From contig NC_052021.1 of assembly GCF_015832195.1 (NCBI RefSeq), positions 1 to 64,000 on the forward strand: a stretch of 64,000 bases of DNA. The letters are read 5' to 3'. Every line of letters starts with the position of its first letter. Position 1 is the first letter of the stretch. A model generated the notes under the pieces. That model saw nothing but the letters and a program-made list of their open reading frames with translations, did not search any database and was not told where the DNA came from. Positions 1-10,487 of this stretch are shown here, piece after piece. This DNA comes from Motacilla alba alba. Lineage: Eukaryota > Chordata > Aves > Passeriformes > Motacillidae. The position numbers were made by a program, and so were the translations under genes.

Positions 1-784
1 CAGCCTGAGTTGGTAGAGGTGGCAGCTTGTCCCTGGGCGGCATCTTGATATTCGTGGAAATCCAGCAAGCAGCCGGCCCCTGAGGAACAAGGCCCTACCT
101 GGTACAGAGAAAGGCTTCTTCCCGGGGAAACAAAACCCACCACCCCACGTTCCTGGTCTCAGTTTACAGAGCTGGGTGGGCACACTCAAAGCAACCCGAA
201 TTGGCACAGGTGGCAGCTTGTCCCTGGGCGGCATCTTCAGATTCGTGGAAATCCTGCAGGTAGCCTGCCCCTGAGGAACAAGGCCCTACCTGGAACTGAC
301 AAAAACTTCTGCCCGGAGAAACAAAACCCACAACCCCACGTTCCTCGTCTCAGTCTGCAGAGATCCATGGGCACTCTCAAAGCAGCCCGGTTTGGCACAG
401 GTGGCAGCTTGTCCCTGGGCGGCACCTTGATATTCGTGGAAATCCAGCAGGCTGCCGGCCCAGAAGGCCCGAGGGCCTACCTGATAATGCAAATGATTCT
501 GCCCAAGGAGACAAAACCCACCAGCCCACGTTCCTGGTCTCAGTTTGCAGAGCTCCATGGGCACTCTCAAAGCAGCCCGAGTTGGCATGGGTGGCAGCTT
601 GTCCCTGGGCGGCACCTTGATATTCGTGGAAATCCAGGAGGCAGACGGCCCGTGAGGAACAAGGCCGTACCTGGTACTGCAAATGCTTCTGCCAAGGAAA
701 ACAAAACCCACCAGCCCACGTTCCTGGTCTCAATTTACAGAGCTCCGTGGGCACGCTCAAAGCAGCACGAGTTGGCACAGGTGG

Positions 785-2117
785 CAGCTTGTCCCTGGGC
801 GGCATCATCAGATTCGCGGAAATCCAGCAAGCAGCCGGCCCGGAAGGTCCGAGGGCCTACCTGGTACTGCAAATGATTCTGCCCGGGAAAACAAAATCCA
901 CCACCCCACATTCCTGCTCTGATTCTGTAGATCTCCATGGGCACTCTCAAAGAACCTGAGTCGGGACAGGTGGCAGCTTGTCCCTGGGTGGCACCTTGAT
1001 ATTCGTGGAAATCCAGCAAGCAGCCGGCCCGTGAGGGACAAAGCCCTACCTGGTAAAGAGAAAGGCTTCTGCCCGGGGAAACAAAACCCACCAGCCCACG
1101 TTCCTGGTCTCAGTTTACAGAGCTACGTGGGCACGCTCAAAGCTGCCGGAGTTGGCACATGTGGCAGCTACTCCCTGGGCGGCATCTTCAGATTCGTGGA
1201 AATCCAGCAGGCAGCCGGCCAGACAAGGCCGAGGGCCTACCTGGTATTGTCACTGGCTTCTGCCTGGGGAAACAAAACCCACCAGCCCACGTTCCTGGTC
1301 TCATTTTACAGAGATCCATGGGCACTCTCAAAGCAGCCCGAGTTGGCACAGGTGGCAGCTTCTCCCTCGGCGGCACCATGATATTCGTGGAAATCCAGCA
1401 GGCAGACTGCCGGTGAGGAACAAGGCCCTACCTGGTACTGACAAAGGCTTACGCCTGGGAAAACAAAACCCACCAGCCCACGTTCCTGGTCTCAGTTTGC
1501 AGAGCTCCGTGGGAACTCTCAAAGCAGCCTGAGTTGGCACGAGTGGCAGCTTGTCCCTGGGCGGAATCTTGATATTCGTGGAAATCCAGCAATAAGCCGG
1601 CCCCTGAGGAACAAGGCCCTACCTGGTACTGACAAAGGCTTCTGCCCGGGAAAACAAAACTCAGCCCCCCATGTTCCTGGTCTCAGTTTGCAGAGATCTG
1701 TGGGCAATCTCAAAGCAGCCTGAGTTGGCAGAGGTGGCAGCTTGTCCCTGGGCGGCATCTTGATATTCGTGGAAATCCAGCAGGCAGACGGACCCAAAGG
1801 GCCGAGGGCCGACATGGTACACAGAAAGGCTTCTGCCTGGGGAAACAAAACCCACCAACCCACGTTCCTGGTCTCAGTTTGTAGAGATCCATGGGCACTC
1901 TCAAAGCAGCCCGAGTTGGAACAGGTGGAAGCTTGTCCCTGGGCGGCATCTTCAGATTCGTGGAAATACAGCAAGCGGCCTAACCATAAGAAAAAGGGGC
2001 CTGCCTAGTTCTAACCAAGGCTTCTGCCCAGGGAAACAAAACCCACCAGCCCACGTTCCTGGTCTGTTTGCAGCACTCTGTGGGAACTCTCAAGGCAGCC
2101 CGAGTTGGCACGGGTGG
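785..2117 (+). repeat. 7-monomer HOR unit, copy a (1,333 bp)
   Basis: The unit begins at a monomer marked by ATCATCAGATTCGCGG and contains the unusual variants CTGATTCTGTAGATCTCC (near 917), GGTAAAGAGAAAGG (near 1051), a GGCAGCTACTCCC form (near 1163) and CCTAACCATAAG (near 1977). The same order of variants repeats 1,333-1,334 bp downstream. The two copies differ by only scattered changes, such as CAGTTTACAG against CAATTTACAG and ACGTGGGCACG against ACGTGGCCACG. Confidence 0.9.
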
Positions 2118-3280
2118 CAGCTTGTCCCTGGGCGGCATCATCAGATTCGCGGAAATCCAGCAAGCAGCCGGCCCGGAAGGTCCGAGGGCCTACCTGGTAC
2201 TGCAAATGATTCTGCCCGGGAAAACAAAATCCACCACCCCACATTCCTGCTCTGATTCTGTAGATCTCCATGGGCACTCTCAAAGAACCTGAGTCGGGAC
2301 AGGTGGCAGCTTGTCCCTGGGTGGCACCTTGATATTCGTGGAAATCCAGCAAGCAGCCGGCCCGTGAGGGACAAAGCCCTACCTGGTAAAGAGAAAGGCT
2401 TCTGCCCGGGGAAACAAAACCCACCAGCCCACGTTCCTGGTCTCAATTTACAGAGCTACGTGGCCACGCTCAAAGCTGCCGGAGTTGGCACATGTGGCAG
2501 CTACTCCCTGGGCGGCATCTTCAGATTCGTGGAAATCCAGCAGGCAGCCGGCCAGACAAGGCCGAGGGCCTACCTGGTATTGTCACTGGCTTCTGCCTGG
2601 GGAAAAAAAAACCCACCACCCCACGTTCCTGGTCTCATTTTACAGAGATCCATGGGCACTCTCAAAGCAGCCCGAGTTGGCACAGGTGGCAGCTTCTCCC
2701 TCGGCGGCACCATGATATTCGTGGAAATCCAGCAGGCAGACTGCCGGTGAGGAACAAGGCCCTACCTGGTACTGACAAAGGCTTACGCCTGGGAAAACAA
2801 AACCCACCAGCCCACGTTCCTGGTCTCAGTTTGCAGAGCTCCGTGGGAACTCTCAAAGCAGCCTGAGTTGGCACGAGTGGCAGCTTGTCCCTGGGCGGAA
2901 TCTTGATATTCGTGGAAATCCAGCAATAAGCCGGCCCCTGAGGAACAAGGCCCTACCTGGTACTGACAAAGGCTTCTGCCCGGGAAAACAAAACTCAGCC
3001 CCCCACGTTCCTGGTCTCAGTTTGCAGAGATCTGTGGGCAATCTCAAAGCAGCCTGAGTTGGCAGGGGTGGCAGCTTGTCCCTGGGCGGCATCTTGATAT
3101 TTGTGGAAATCCAGCAGGCAGACGGACCCAAAGGGCCGAGGGCCGACATGGTACACAGAAAGGCTTCTGCCTGGGGAAACAAAACCCACCAACCCACGTT
3201 CCTGGTCTCAGTTTGTAGAGATCCATGGGCACTCTCAAAGCAGCCCGAGTTGGAACAGGTGGAAGCTTGTCCCTGGGCGG
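2118..3280 (+). repeat. 7-monomer HOR unit, copy b (incomplete)
   Basis: Second tandem copy of the unit at 785-2117. It carries the same ordered variants but stops about 170 bp short of a full unit, at the breakpoint near 3280. It has a nine-A run near 2593 where copy a has GAAACAAAACC, and GGCAGGGGTGGC where copy a has GGCAGAGGTGGC. Confidence 0.88.
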
Positions 3281-3410
3281 CATCTTCATATTCGTGGAAA
3301 TCCAGCTGGCAGCCTGCCCCTGAGGAACAAGGCCCTACCTGGTACTGACAAAGGCTTCTGCCCGGGGAAGCAAAACCCACCACCCCACGTTCCTGGTCTC
3401 AGTCTGCAGA
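3281..3410 (+). repeat. Ordinary monomer sequence between blocks
   Basis: About two thirds of a monomer joins the end of the 10,487-offset block to the start of the 4,198-offset block. Nothing but satellite sequence is visible. Confidence 0.8.
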
Positions 3411-4815
3411 GCTCCATGGGCACTCTCAAAGCAGCCCAAGTTGGCACAGGTGGCAGCTTGTCCCTGGGCCGGATCTTGATATTCGTGGAAATCCAGCAGG
3501 CAGACTGCCCCTGAGGAACAAGGGCCTACCTGGTACTGACAAAGGCTTATGGCTGGGAAAACAAAACCCACCAGCCCACGTTCCTGGTCTCAGTTTGCAG
3601 AGCTCCATGGGCACGCTCAAAGCTGCCCGAGTTGGCACAGGTGGCAGCTTGTCCCTGGGCAGCACCTTGATATTCGTGGAAATCCCGCAACCAGCTTAAC
3701 CATAAGGAAAAGGGGCCTACCTAGTACTGACCAAGGCTTCTGCCCCGGGAAACAAAACCCACCAGCCCACGTTCCTAGTCTCAGTTAACAGAATTCTGTG
3801 GGCACTCTCAAAGCAGCCCGAGTTGGCACGGGTGGCAGCTTGTCCGTAGGCCGCATCTTGATATTCGTGGAAATCCAGCCGGCAGCCTACCCCTGAGGAA
3901 CAAGGCCCTACCTGGTACTGACAAAGGCTTCTGCCCGGGGAAACAAAACTCAGCACCCCACGTTCCTGGTCTCAGTTTGCAGAGATCCATGGGCACTCTC
4001 AAAGCAGCCCGAGTTGGCACAGGTGGCAGCTTGTCCCTGGGCGGCACCTTGATATTCCTTGAAATCCAGCGGACAACCGGCCGCGATGGGCCGAGGGCCT
4101 ACCTGGTACTGCAAATGCTTCTGCCCAAGGAGACAAAACCAACCAGCCCACGTTCCTGGTCTCAGTTTGCAGAGATCCATGGGCACTCTCAAAGCAGCCC
4201 GAGTTGGCAATGGTGGCCGCTTGTCCCTGGGCGGCATCTTGATATTCGTGGAAATCCAGCAAGAAGCCTGCCCCTGAGGAACAAGGCCCTACCTGGTACG
4301 GACAAAGGCTTCTTCCCGGGAAAACAAAACCCACCAGCCCACGTTCCTGGTCTCAGTTTACAGAGCTCCGTGGGAACTCTCAAAGCAGCCGGAGTTGACA
4401 CGGGTAGCAGCTTGTCCCTGGGCAGCATCTTGATATTCGTGGAAATCCAGCAGGCAGACGGCAAGAAAAGGCCGAGGGCCTACCTGGTATTGACAATGGC
4501 TTCGTTCTAGGGAAAAAATACCCACGACCCCATGTTCCTGGTCTCACTTTGCAGAGATCCATGGGCACTCTCACAGCAGCCCGAGTTGGCACAGGTGGCA
4601 GCTTGTCCCTGGGCGGCACCTTGATATTTGTGGAAATCCAGCAAGAAGACGGCCCCTGAGGAACAAGGCCCTACCTGGTACTGACAAAGGCTTCTGCCCG
4701 GGAAAACAAAACTCAGCACCCCACGTTCCTGGTCTCAGTTTGCAGAGATCCATGGGCACTCTCAATGCAGCCAGAGTTGGCACAGGTGGCAGCTTGTCCC
4801 TGGGCGGCATCTTGA
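3411..4815 (+). repeat. 22-monomer-offset block, copy 1
   Basis: About 7.4 monomers that recur at 7609-9013 with an offset of 4,198 bp (22 monomers). Shared rare variants include AACCAGCTTAACCATAAGG near 3690, TTGATATTCCTTGAAATCC near 4048, CGATGGGCCGAGG near 4084 and the GTTCTAGGGAAAAAATACCC tract near 4504. The copies are almost identical. Differences include GTTAACAGAATTCTGTGGG here near 3784 against GTTTGCAGAGCTCCATGGG in copy 2. They separate at the left in the GAGCTCC/GATCTCC monomer end and at the right after ATCTTGATA. Confidence 0.9.
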
Positions 4816-7608
4816 TATTCGTGGAAATCCAGCAAGAAGCCTGCCCCTGAGGAACAAGGCCTAACCTGGTATGGACAAAGGCTTCTGCCGAGGAAAAAGA
4901 AACCCACCAGCCCACGTTCCTGGTCTCAGTTTACAGAGCTCCATGGGCACTCTCAAAGCAGCCTGAGTTGGCAGAGGTGGCAGCTTGTCCTTGGGCAGGA
5001 TCTTGATATTCGTGGTAATACAGCGGTCAACCGGCCGAGATGGGCCGAGTGCCTACCTGGTAATGCAAATGCTTCTGCCCGCGGAAACAAAAGCCACCAC
5101 CCCACATTCCTGGTCTCAGTTTACAGAGCTCCGTGGGAACTCTCAAAGCAGCCCGAGTTGACACGGGTAGCAGCTTGTCCCTCGGCAGCATCTTCAGATT
5201 CGTGGAAATCCAGCAGGCAGACGGACACAAAAGGCCGAGGGCCTACCTGGTATTGACAATGGCTTTGTCCTAGGGAAAAAAAACCCACCACCCCACGTTC
5301 CTGGTCTCAGTTTGCAGAGATCCATGGGCACTCTCAATGCAGCCCGAGTTGGCACGGGTGGCAGCATGTTCCTGGGCGGAATCTTGATATTCGTGGAAAT
5401 CGAGAAAGAAGCTGGCCCCTGAGGAACAAGGCCCTACCTGGTACTGACAAAGGCTTCTGCCCGGGAAAACAAAACTCAGCACCCCACGTTCCTGGTCTCA
5501 GTTTGCAGAGATCTGTGGGCACTCTCAAAGCAGCCTGAGTCTGCACAGGTGGCAGCTTGTGCCTTGGTTGAATCTTGATATTCGTGGAAATCCAGAAAGA
5601 CGCTTGTCCTGAGGAACAAGGGCCTACCTGGTACTGACAAAGGCTTCTGCCCGGGAAAACAAAACTCAGCACCCCACGTTCCTGGTTTCAGTTTGCAGAG
5701 ATCCATGGGCACTCTCAAAGCAGCCTGAGTTGGCAGAGGTGGCAGCTTGTCCCTGGGCGGCCTCTTGATATTTGTGGAAATCCAGCAGGCAGACGGACCC
5801 GAAGGGCCGAGGGCCAACATGGTACACAGAAAGGCTTCTGCCTGAGGAAACAAAATCCACCACCCCACGTTCCTGGTATTAGTTTGAAGAGCTCCATGGG
5901 CACTCTGAAACAGCCCGAGTTGGCACAGGTGGCAGCTTGTCCCTGGGCGGCATCTCGATATTCGTGGAAATCCAGCAGGCCGACGGACCCGAAGGGCCGT
6001 TGGCCCACCTGCTACTAGAAATGCTTCTACCCAAGGAGACAAAACCCAGCACCCCACGTTCCTGGTCTCAGTTTGCAGAGCTCCATGGGCACTCTCAAAG
6101 CAGCACGAGTTGGCACGGGTGGCAGCTTGTCCCTGGGCGGCATCTCGATATTCGTGGAAATCCAGCCGGCAGCCTGCCCCTGAGGAACAAGGCCCTACCT
6201 GGTACTGACAAAGGCTTATGGCTGGAAGAACAAAACCCACCACCCCACGTTCCTGGTCTCAGTTTGCAGAGATCCATGGGCACGCTCAAAGCTGCACAAG
6301 TTGGCACAGGTGGCAGCTTGTGCCTGGGCTGCATCTTCAGATTCGTGGAAATCCAGCAGGCTGCCGGACCAGAAGGGCCGAGGGCCTACCTGATACTGCA
6401 AATGCTTCTGCCCAAGGAGACAAAACCCACCAGCCCACATTCCTGGTCTCAGTTTTCTGAGCTCCGTAGGCACTCTCAAAGCAGCCCGAGTTGGCACAGG
6501 TGGCAGCTTGTCCCTGGGCGGCATCTTGATCTTCTTGGAAATCCAGCGGACAACCGGCCGCGATGGGCCGAGGGCCTACCTGGTCCTGCAAATGCTTCTG
6601 CCCTAGGAGACAAACCCACCAGCCCACGATCGTGGTCTCAGTTAGCAGAGATCCATGGGCACTCACAAAGCAGCCCGAGTTGGCACAGGTGGCAGCTTGT
6701 CCCTGGGCGGCATCTTGATCTTCGTGGAAATCCAGCGGACAACCGGCCGTGATGGGCCGAGGGCCTACCTTATACTGCAAATGCTTCTGCCCGGGGAAAC
6801 AAAACCCACCAGCCCACATTCCTGGTCTCAGTCTGCAGAGATCGATGGGCACTCTCAAAGCAGCACGAGTTGGCAATGGTGGAGCTTGTCGCAGCTTGTC
6901 CCTGGGCGGCATCTTGATATTCGTGGAAATCCAGCAAGAAGCCGGCCCCTGAGGAACAAGGCCCTAACTGGTACTGACAAAGGCTTCTGCCCGGGAAAAC
7001 AAAACTCAGCACCCCACGTTCCTGGTCTCAGTTTGCAGAGATCCATGGGCACTCTCAAAGCAGACCGATTTGGCACGGGTGACAGCTTATCCCTGGGCGG
7101 CGCCTTGATATACGTGGAATTCCGGCAAGCAGCCGGCCCGTGAGGTACAAGGCCCTACCTGGTACTGACAAAGGCTTCTGCCCTGGTAAATTAAACCCAC
7201 CAGCCCACGTTCCTGGTCTCAGTTTGCAGGGCTCTGTGGGCACTCTCAAAGCTGCCCGAGTTTGCACGGGTGGCAGCTTGTCCCTGGGCGGCATCTTCAG
7301 ATTCGTGGAAATCCAGCAGCCAGCCGGCCCCGAAGGGCCGAGCGCCAACATGGTACACAAAATCTTCTGCCTGGGGAAACAAAACCCACCACCCCACGTT
7401 CCTGGTGTCAGTTTGCAGAGATCCATGGTCACTCTCAAAGCAGCCCGAGTTGGTACGGGTGGCAGCTTGTCCCTGGGCCGCATCTCGATATTTGTGGAAA
7501 TCCAGCAGGCAGACGGACCCGAAGGGCCAAGGGCCTACTTGTCCTGCAAATGCTTCTGTCCAAGGAGACAAAACCCACCACCCCACGTTCCGAGTCTCAG
7601 TTTGCAGA
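4816..7608 (+). repeat. Heterogeneous monomers between the two 22-monomer-offset copies
   Basis: About 14.6 monomers of mixed subtype with no second near-identical copy in the window that I could find. They include two adjacent monomers with GAAATCGAGAAAG and GAAATCCAGAAAG (near 5397 and 5587) and several with CGATGGGCCGAGG. At 6880-6900 a short internal duplication gives AGCTTGTCGCAGCTTGTCCC, which lengthens that monomer by about nine bases. No gene is visible. Confidence 0.85.
5389..5405 (+). other. CENP-B-box-like site, CGAG form (8 of 9)
   Basis: Matches the essential pattern NTTCGNNNNANNCGGGN except at one of the three G positions (CGAG in place of CGGG). It is the only CGAG form I noticed left of 46 kb. 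Function is unproven. Confidence 0.45.
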
Positions 7609-9013
7609 TCTCCATGGGCACTCTCAAAGCAGCCCAAGTTGGCACAGGTGGCAGCTTGTCCCTGGGCCGGATCTTGATATTCGTGGAAATCCAGCAGGCA
7701 GACTGCCCCTGAGGAACAAGGGCCTACCTGGTACTGACAAAGGCTTATGGCTGGGAAAACAAAACCCACCAGCCCACGTTCCTGGTCTCAGTTTGCAGAG
7801 CTCCATGGGCACGCTCAAAGCTGCCCGAGTTGGCACAGGTGGCAGCTTGTCCCTGGGCAGCACCTTGATATTCGTGGAAATCCCGCAACCAGCTTAACCA
7901 TAAGGAAAAGGGGCCTACCTAGTACTGACCAAGGCTTCTGCCCGGGGAAACAAAACCCACCAGCCCACGTTCCTGGTCTCAGTTTGCAGAGCTCCATGGG
8001 CACTCTCAAAGCAGCCCGAGTTGGCACGGGTGGCAGCTTGTCCGTAGGCCGCATCTTGATATTCGTGGAAATCCAGCCGGCAGCCTACCCCTGAGGAACA
8101 AGGCCCTACCTGGTACTGACAAAGGCTTCTGCCCGGGGAAACAAAACTCAGCACCCCACGTTCCTGGTCTCAGTTTGCAGAGATCCATGGGCACTCTCAA
8201 AGCAGCCCGAGTTGGCACAGGTGGCAGCTTGTCCCTGGGCGGCACCTTGATATTCCTTGAAATCCAGCGGACAACCGGCCGCGATGGGCCGAGGGCCTAC
8301 CTGGTACTGCAAATGCTTCTGCCCAAGGAGACAAAACCAACCAGCCCACGTTCCTGGTCTCAGTTTGCAGAGATCCATGGGCACTCTCAAAGCAGCCCGA
8401 GTTGGCAATGGTGGCCGCTTGTCCCTGGGCGGCATCTTGATATTCGTGGAAATCCAGCAAGAAGCCTGCCCCTGAGGAACAAGGCCCTACCTGGTACTGA
8501 CAAAGGCTTCTTCCCGGGAAAACAAAACCCACCAGCCCACGTTCCTGGTCTCAGTTTACAGAGCTCCGTGGGAACTCTCAAAGCAGCCGGAGTTGACACG
8601 GGTAGCAGCTTGTCCCTGGGCAGCATCTTGATATTCGTGGAAATCCAGCAGGCAGACGGCAAGAAAAGGCCGAGGGCCTACCTGGTATTGACAATGGCTT
8701 CGTTCTAGGGAAAAAATACCCACGACCCCATGTTCCTGGTCTCACTTTGCAGAGATCCATGGGCACTCTCACAGCAGCCCGAGTTGGCACAGGTGGCAGC
8801 TTGTCCCTGGGCGGCACCTTGATATTTGTGGAAATCCAGCAAGAAGACGGCCCCTGAGGAACAAGGCCCTACCTGGTACTGACAAAGGCTTCTGCCCGGG
8901 AAAACAAAAGTCAGCAGCCCACGTTCCTGGTCTCAGTTTGCAGAGCTCCATGGGCACTCTCAATGCAGCCAGAGTTGGCACAGGTGGCAGCTTGTCCCTG
9001 GGCGGCATCTTGA
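7609..9013 (+). repeat. 22-monomer-offset block, copy 2
   Basis: Near-identical to 3411-4815, including the AACCAGCTTAACCATAAGG monomer near 7888 and the GTTCTAGGGAAAAAATACCC tract near 8702. Copy 2 leaves copy 1 at ATCTTGATAATATTGG (near 9008), which copy 1 has as ATCTTGATATTCGTGG. Confidence 0.9.
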
Positions 9014-10487
9014 TAATATTGGAAATGCAGCGGGCAACCGGCCGCGATGGGCCGAGGGCCTACCTGGTACTGCAAATGCTTCTGCCCTAGGAGACAAACC
9101 CACCAGCCCACATTCCTGGTCTCAGTTTGCAGAGATCCATTGGCACGCTCAAAGCAGTCAGAGTTGGCACAGGGGGCAGCTTGTCCCTGGGCGGCATCTT
9201 GATATTTGTGGAAATCCTGCCGGCAGCCGGCCCCTGAGGAACAAGGCCCTACCTGGTACTGACAAAGGCTTCTGCCCGGGGAAACAAAACCCACCACCCC
9301 ACGTTCTTGGTTTCAGTCTGCAGAGATCCATGGGCATTCTCAAAGCAGCCCAAGTGTGCACAGGTGGCAGCTTGTCCCTGGGCGGCATCTTGATATTCGT
9401 GGAAATCCAGCGGACAACCGGCCGCGATGGGCCGAGGGCCTACCTGGTACAGACAAATGCTTTTGCCCGCGGAAACAAAACCCACCACCCCTTGTTCCTG
9501 GTCTCAGTCTGCCGAGATCCATGGGCACTCTCAAAGCAGCACGAGTTGGAACATGTGGAACCTTGTCCCTGGGCGGCATCTTGATATTCGTGGAAATGCA
9601 GAAAGCAGCCTTACCATAAGGAAAAGGGGCCTACCTAGTACTGAACAAGGCTTATGCCCAGGGAAACAATACCCACCAGCCCACGTTCCTGGTCTGTTTG
9701 CAGCACTCTGTGGGAACGCTCAAAGCAGCCCGCTTTGGCACAGGTGGCAGATTGTCCCTGGGCGGCACCTTGATATTCTTGGAAATCCAGCAGGCTGCCG
9801 GCCCAGAAGGCCCGAGGGCCTACCTGGTATTGACAATGGCTTCGTCCGAGGGAAACAAAACCCACCAGCCTATGTTCCTGGTCTCAGTTTGCAGAGATCC
9901 ATGGGCACTCTCAAAGCAGCACGAGTTGGCACGGGTGGCAGCTTGTCCCTGGGCGGCATCTTGATATTAGTGGAAATCCAGCAAGAAGCCTACCCCTAAG
10001 GGCCGAGGCCCTACCTGCTACTGAAAAAGGCTTCTGCCCGGGAAAACAAAACCCACCAGCCCACGTTCCTGGTCTCAGTTTACAGAGCTCCGTCGGCACT
10101 CTCAAACAGCCCGAGTTGGCACGGGTGGCAGCTTGTCCCTGGGCGGCATCTTCAGATTCGTGGAAATCCAGCGGGCTGCCGGCCACAAAATGCCGAGGGC
10201 CTACCTGGTATTGACAATGGCTTCGTCCTAGGGAAAAAAACCCACCACCCCACGTTCCTGGTCAAATTTTGAAGAGATCCATGGGAACACTCAAAGCAGC
10301 CCGAGTTGGCACGGGTGGCAGCTTGTCCCTGGGCGGAATCTTGATATTCGTGCAAATCCAGAAAGAAGCCGGCCCCTGAGGAACAAGGCCCTACCTGGTA
10401 CTGACAAAGTCTTCTGCCCGGGAAAACAAAACTCAGCCCCCCACGTTCCTGGTCTCAGTTTGCAGAGCTCCATGGGCACTCTCAAAG
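9014..10487 (+). repeat. Heterogeneous monomers, no paired block
   Basis: About 7.7 monomers. One near 9605 has TTACCATAAGG followed by the short GGTCTGTTTGCAGCACTCTG monomer end, the same pairing seen near 1980, 12467 and 13802. Near 10100 a monomer lacks two bases (CTCAAACAGCCCG). Only satellite is present. Confidence 0.85.

Larger units (their letters stand above)
1..3280 (+). repeat. Long block, copy 1 of the 55-monomer-offset repeat
   Basis: This stretch is repeated at 10488-13766 with an offset of 10,487 bp, which is 55 monomers. I saw no substitution in the parts I compared until close to the right end. One A is missing from a homopolymer in the second copy (nine A near 2593 against eight near 13090), after which the offset is 10,486. 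At about 3280 the copies part: here the text becomes TTCATATTCGTGG, there TTCAGATTCGTGGAAATACAG. The left end of this copy lies outside the window. The match is far closer than neighbouring monomers are to each other, so it reflects a recent block duplication or an HOR period and not shared ancestry of single monomers. Confidence 0.93.

Noticed and set aside
2585..2600. Poly-A tail of a retroposed element at the nine-A run
   Set aside because: It is a slippage variant of the GGAAACAAAACCC tract within an otherwise normal monomer. No element body or target-site duplication is present.
3680..3720. Telomere-like or AT-rich insertion at TTAACCATAAGG
   Set aside because: It is a monomer variant in register with its neighbours and is not a TTAGGG array or an insertion.
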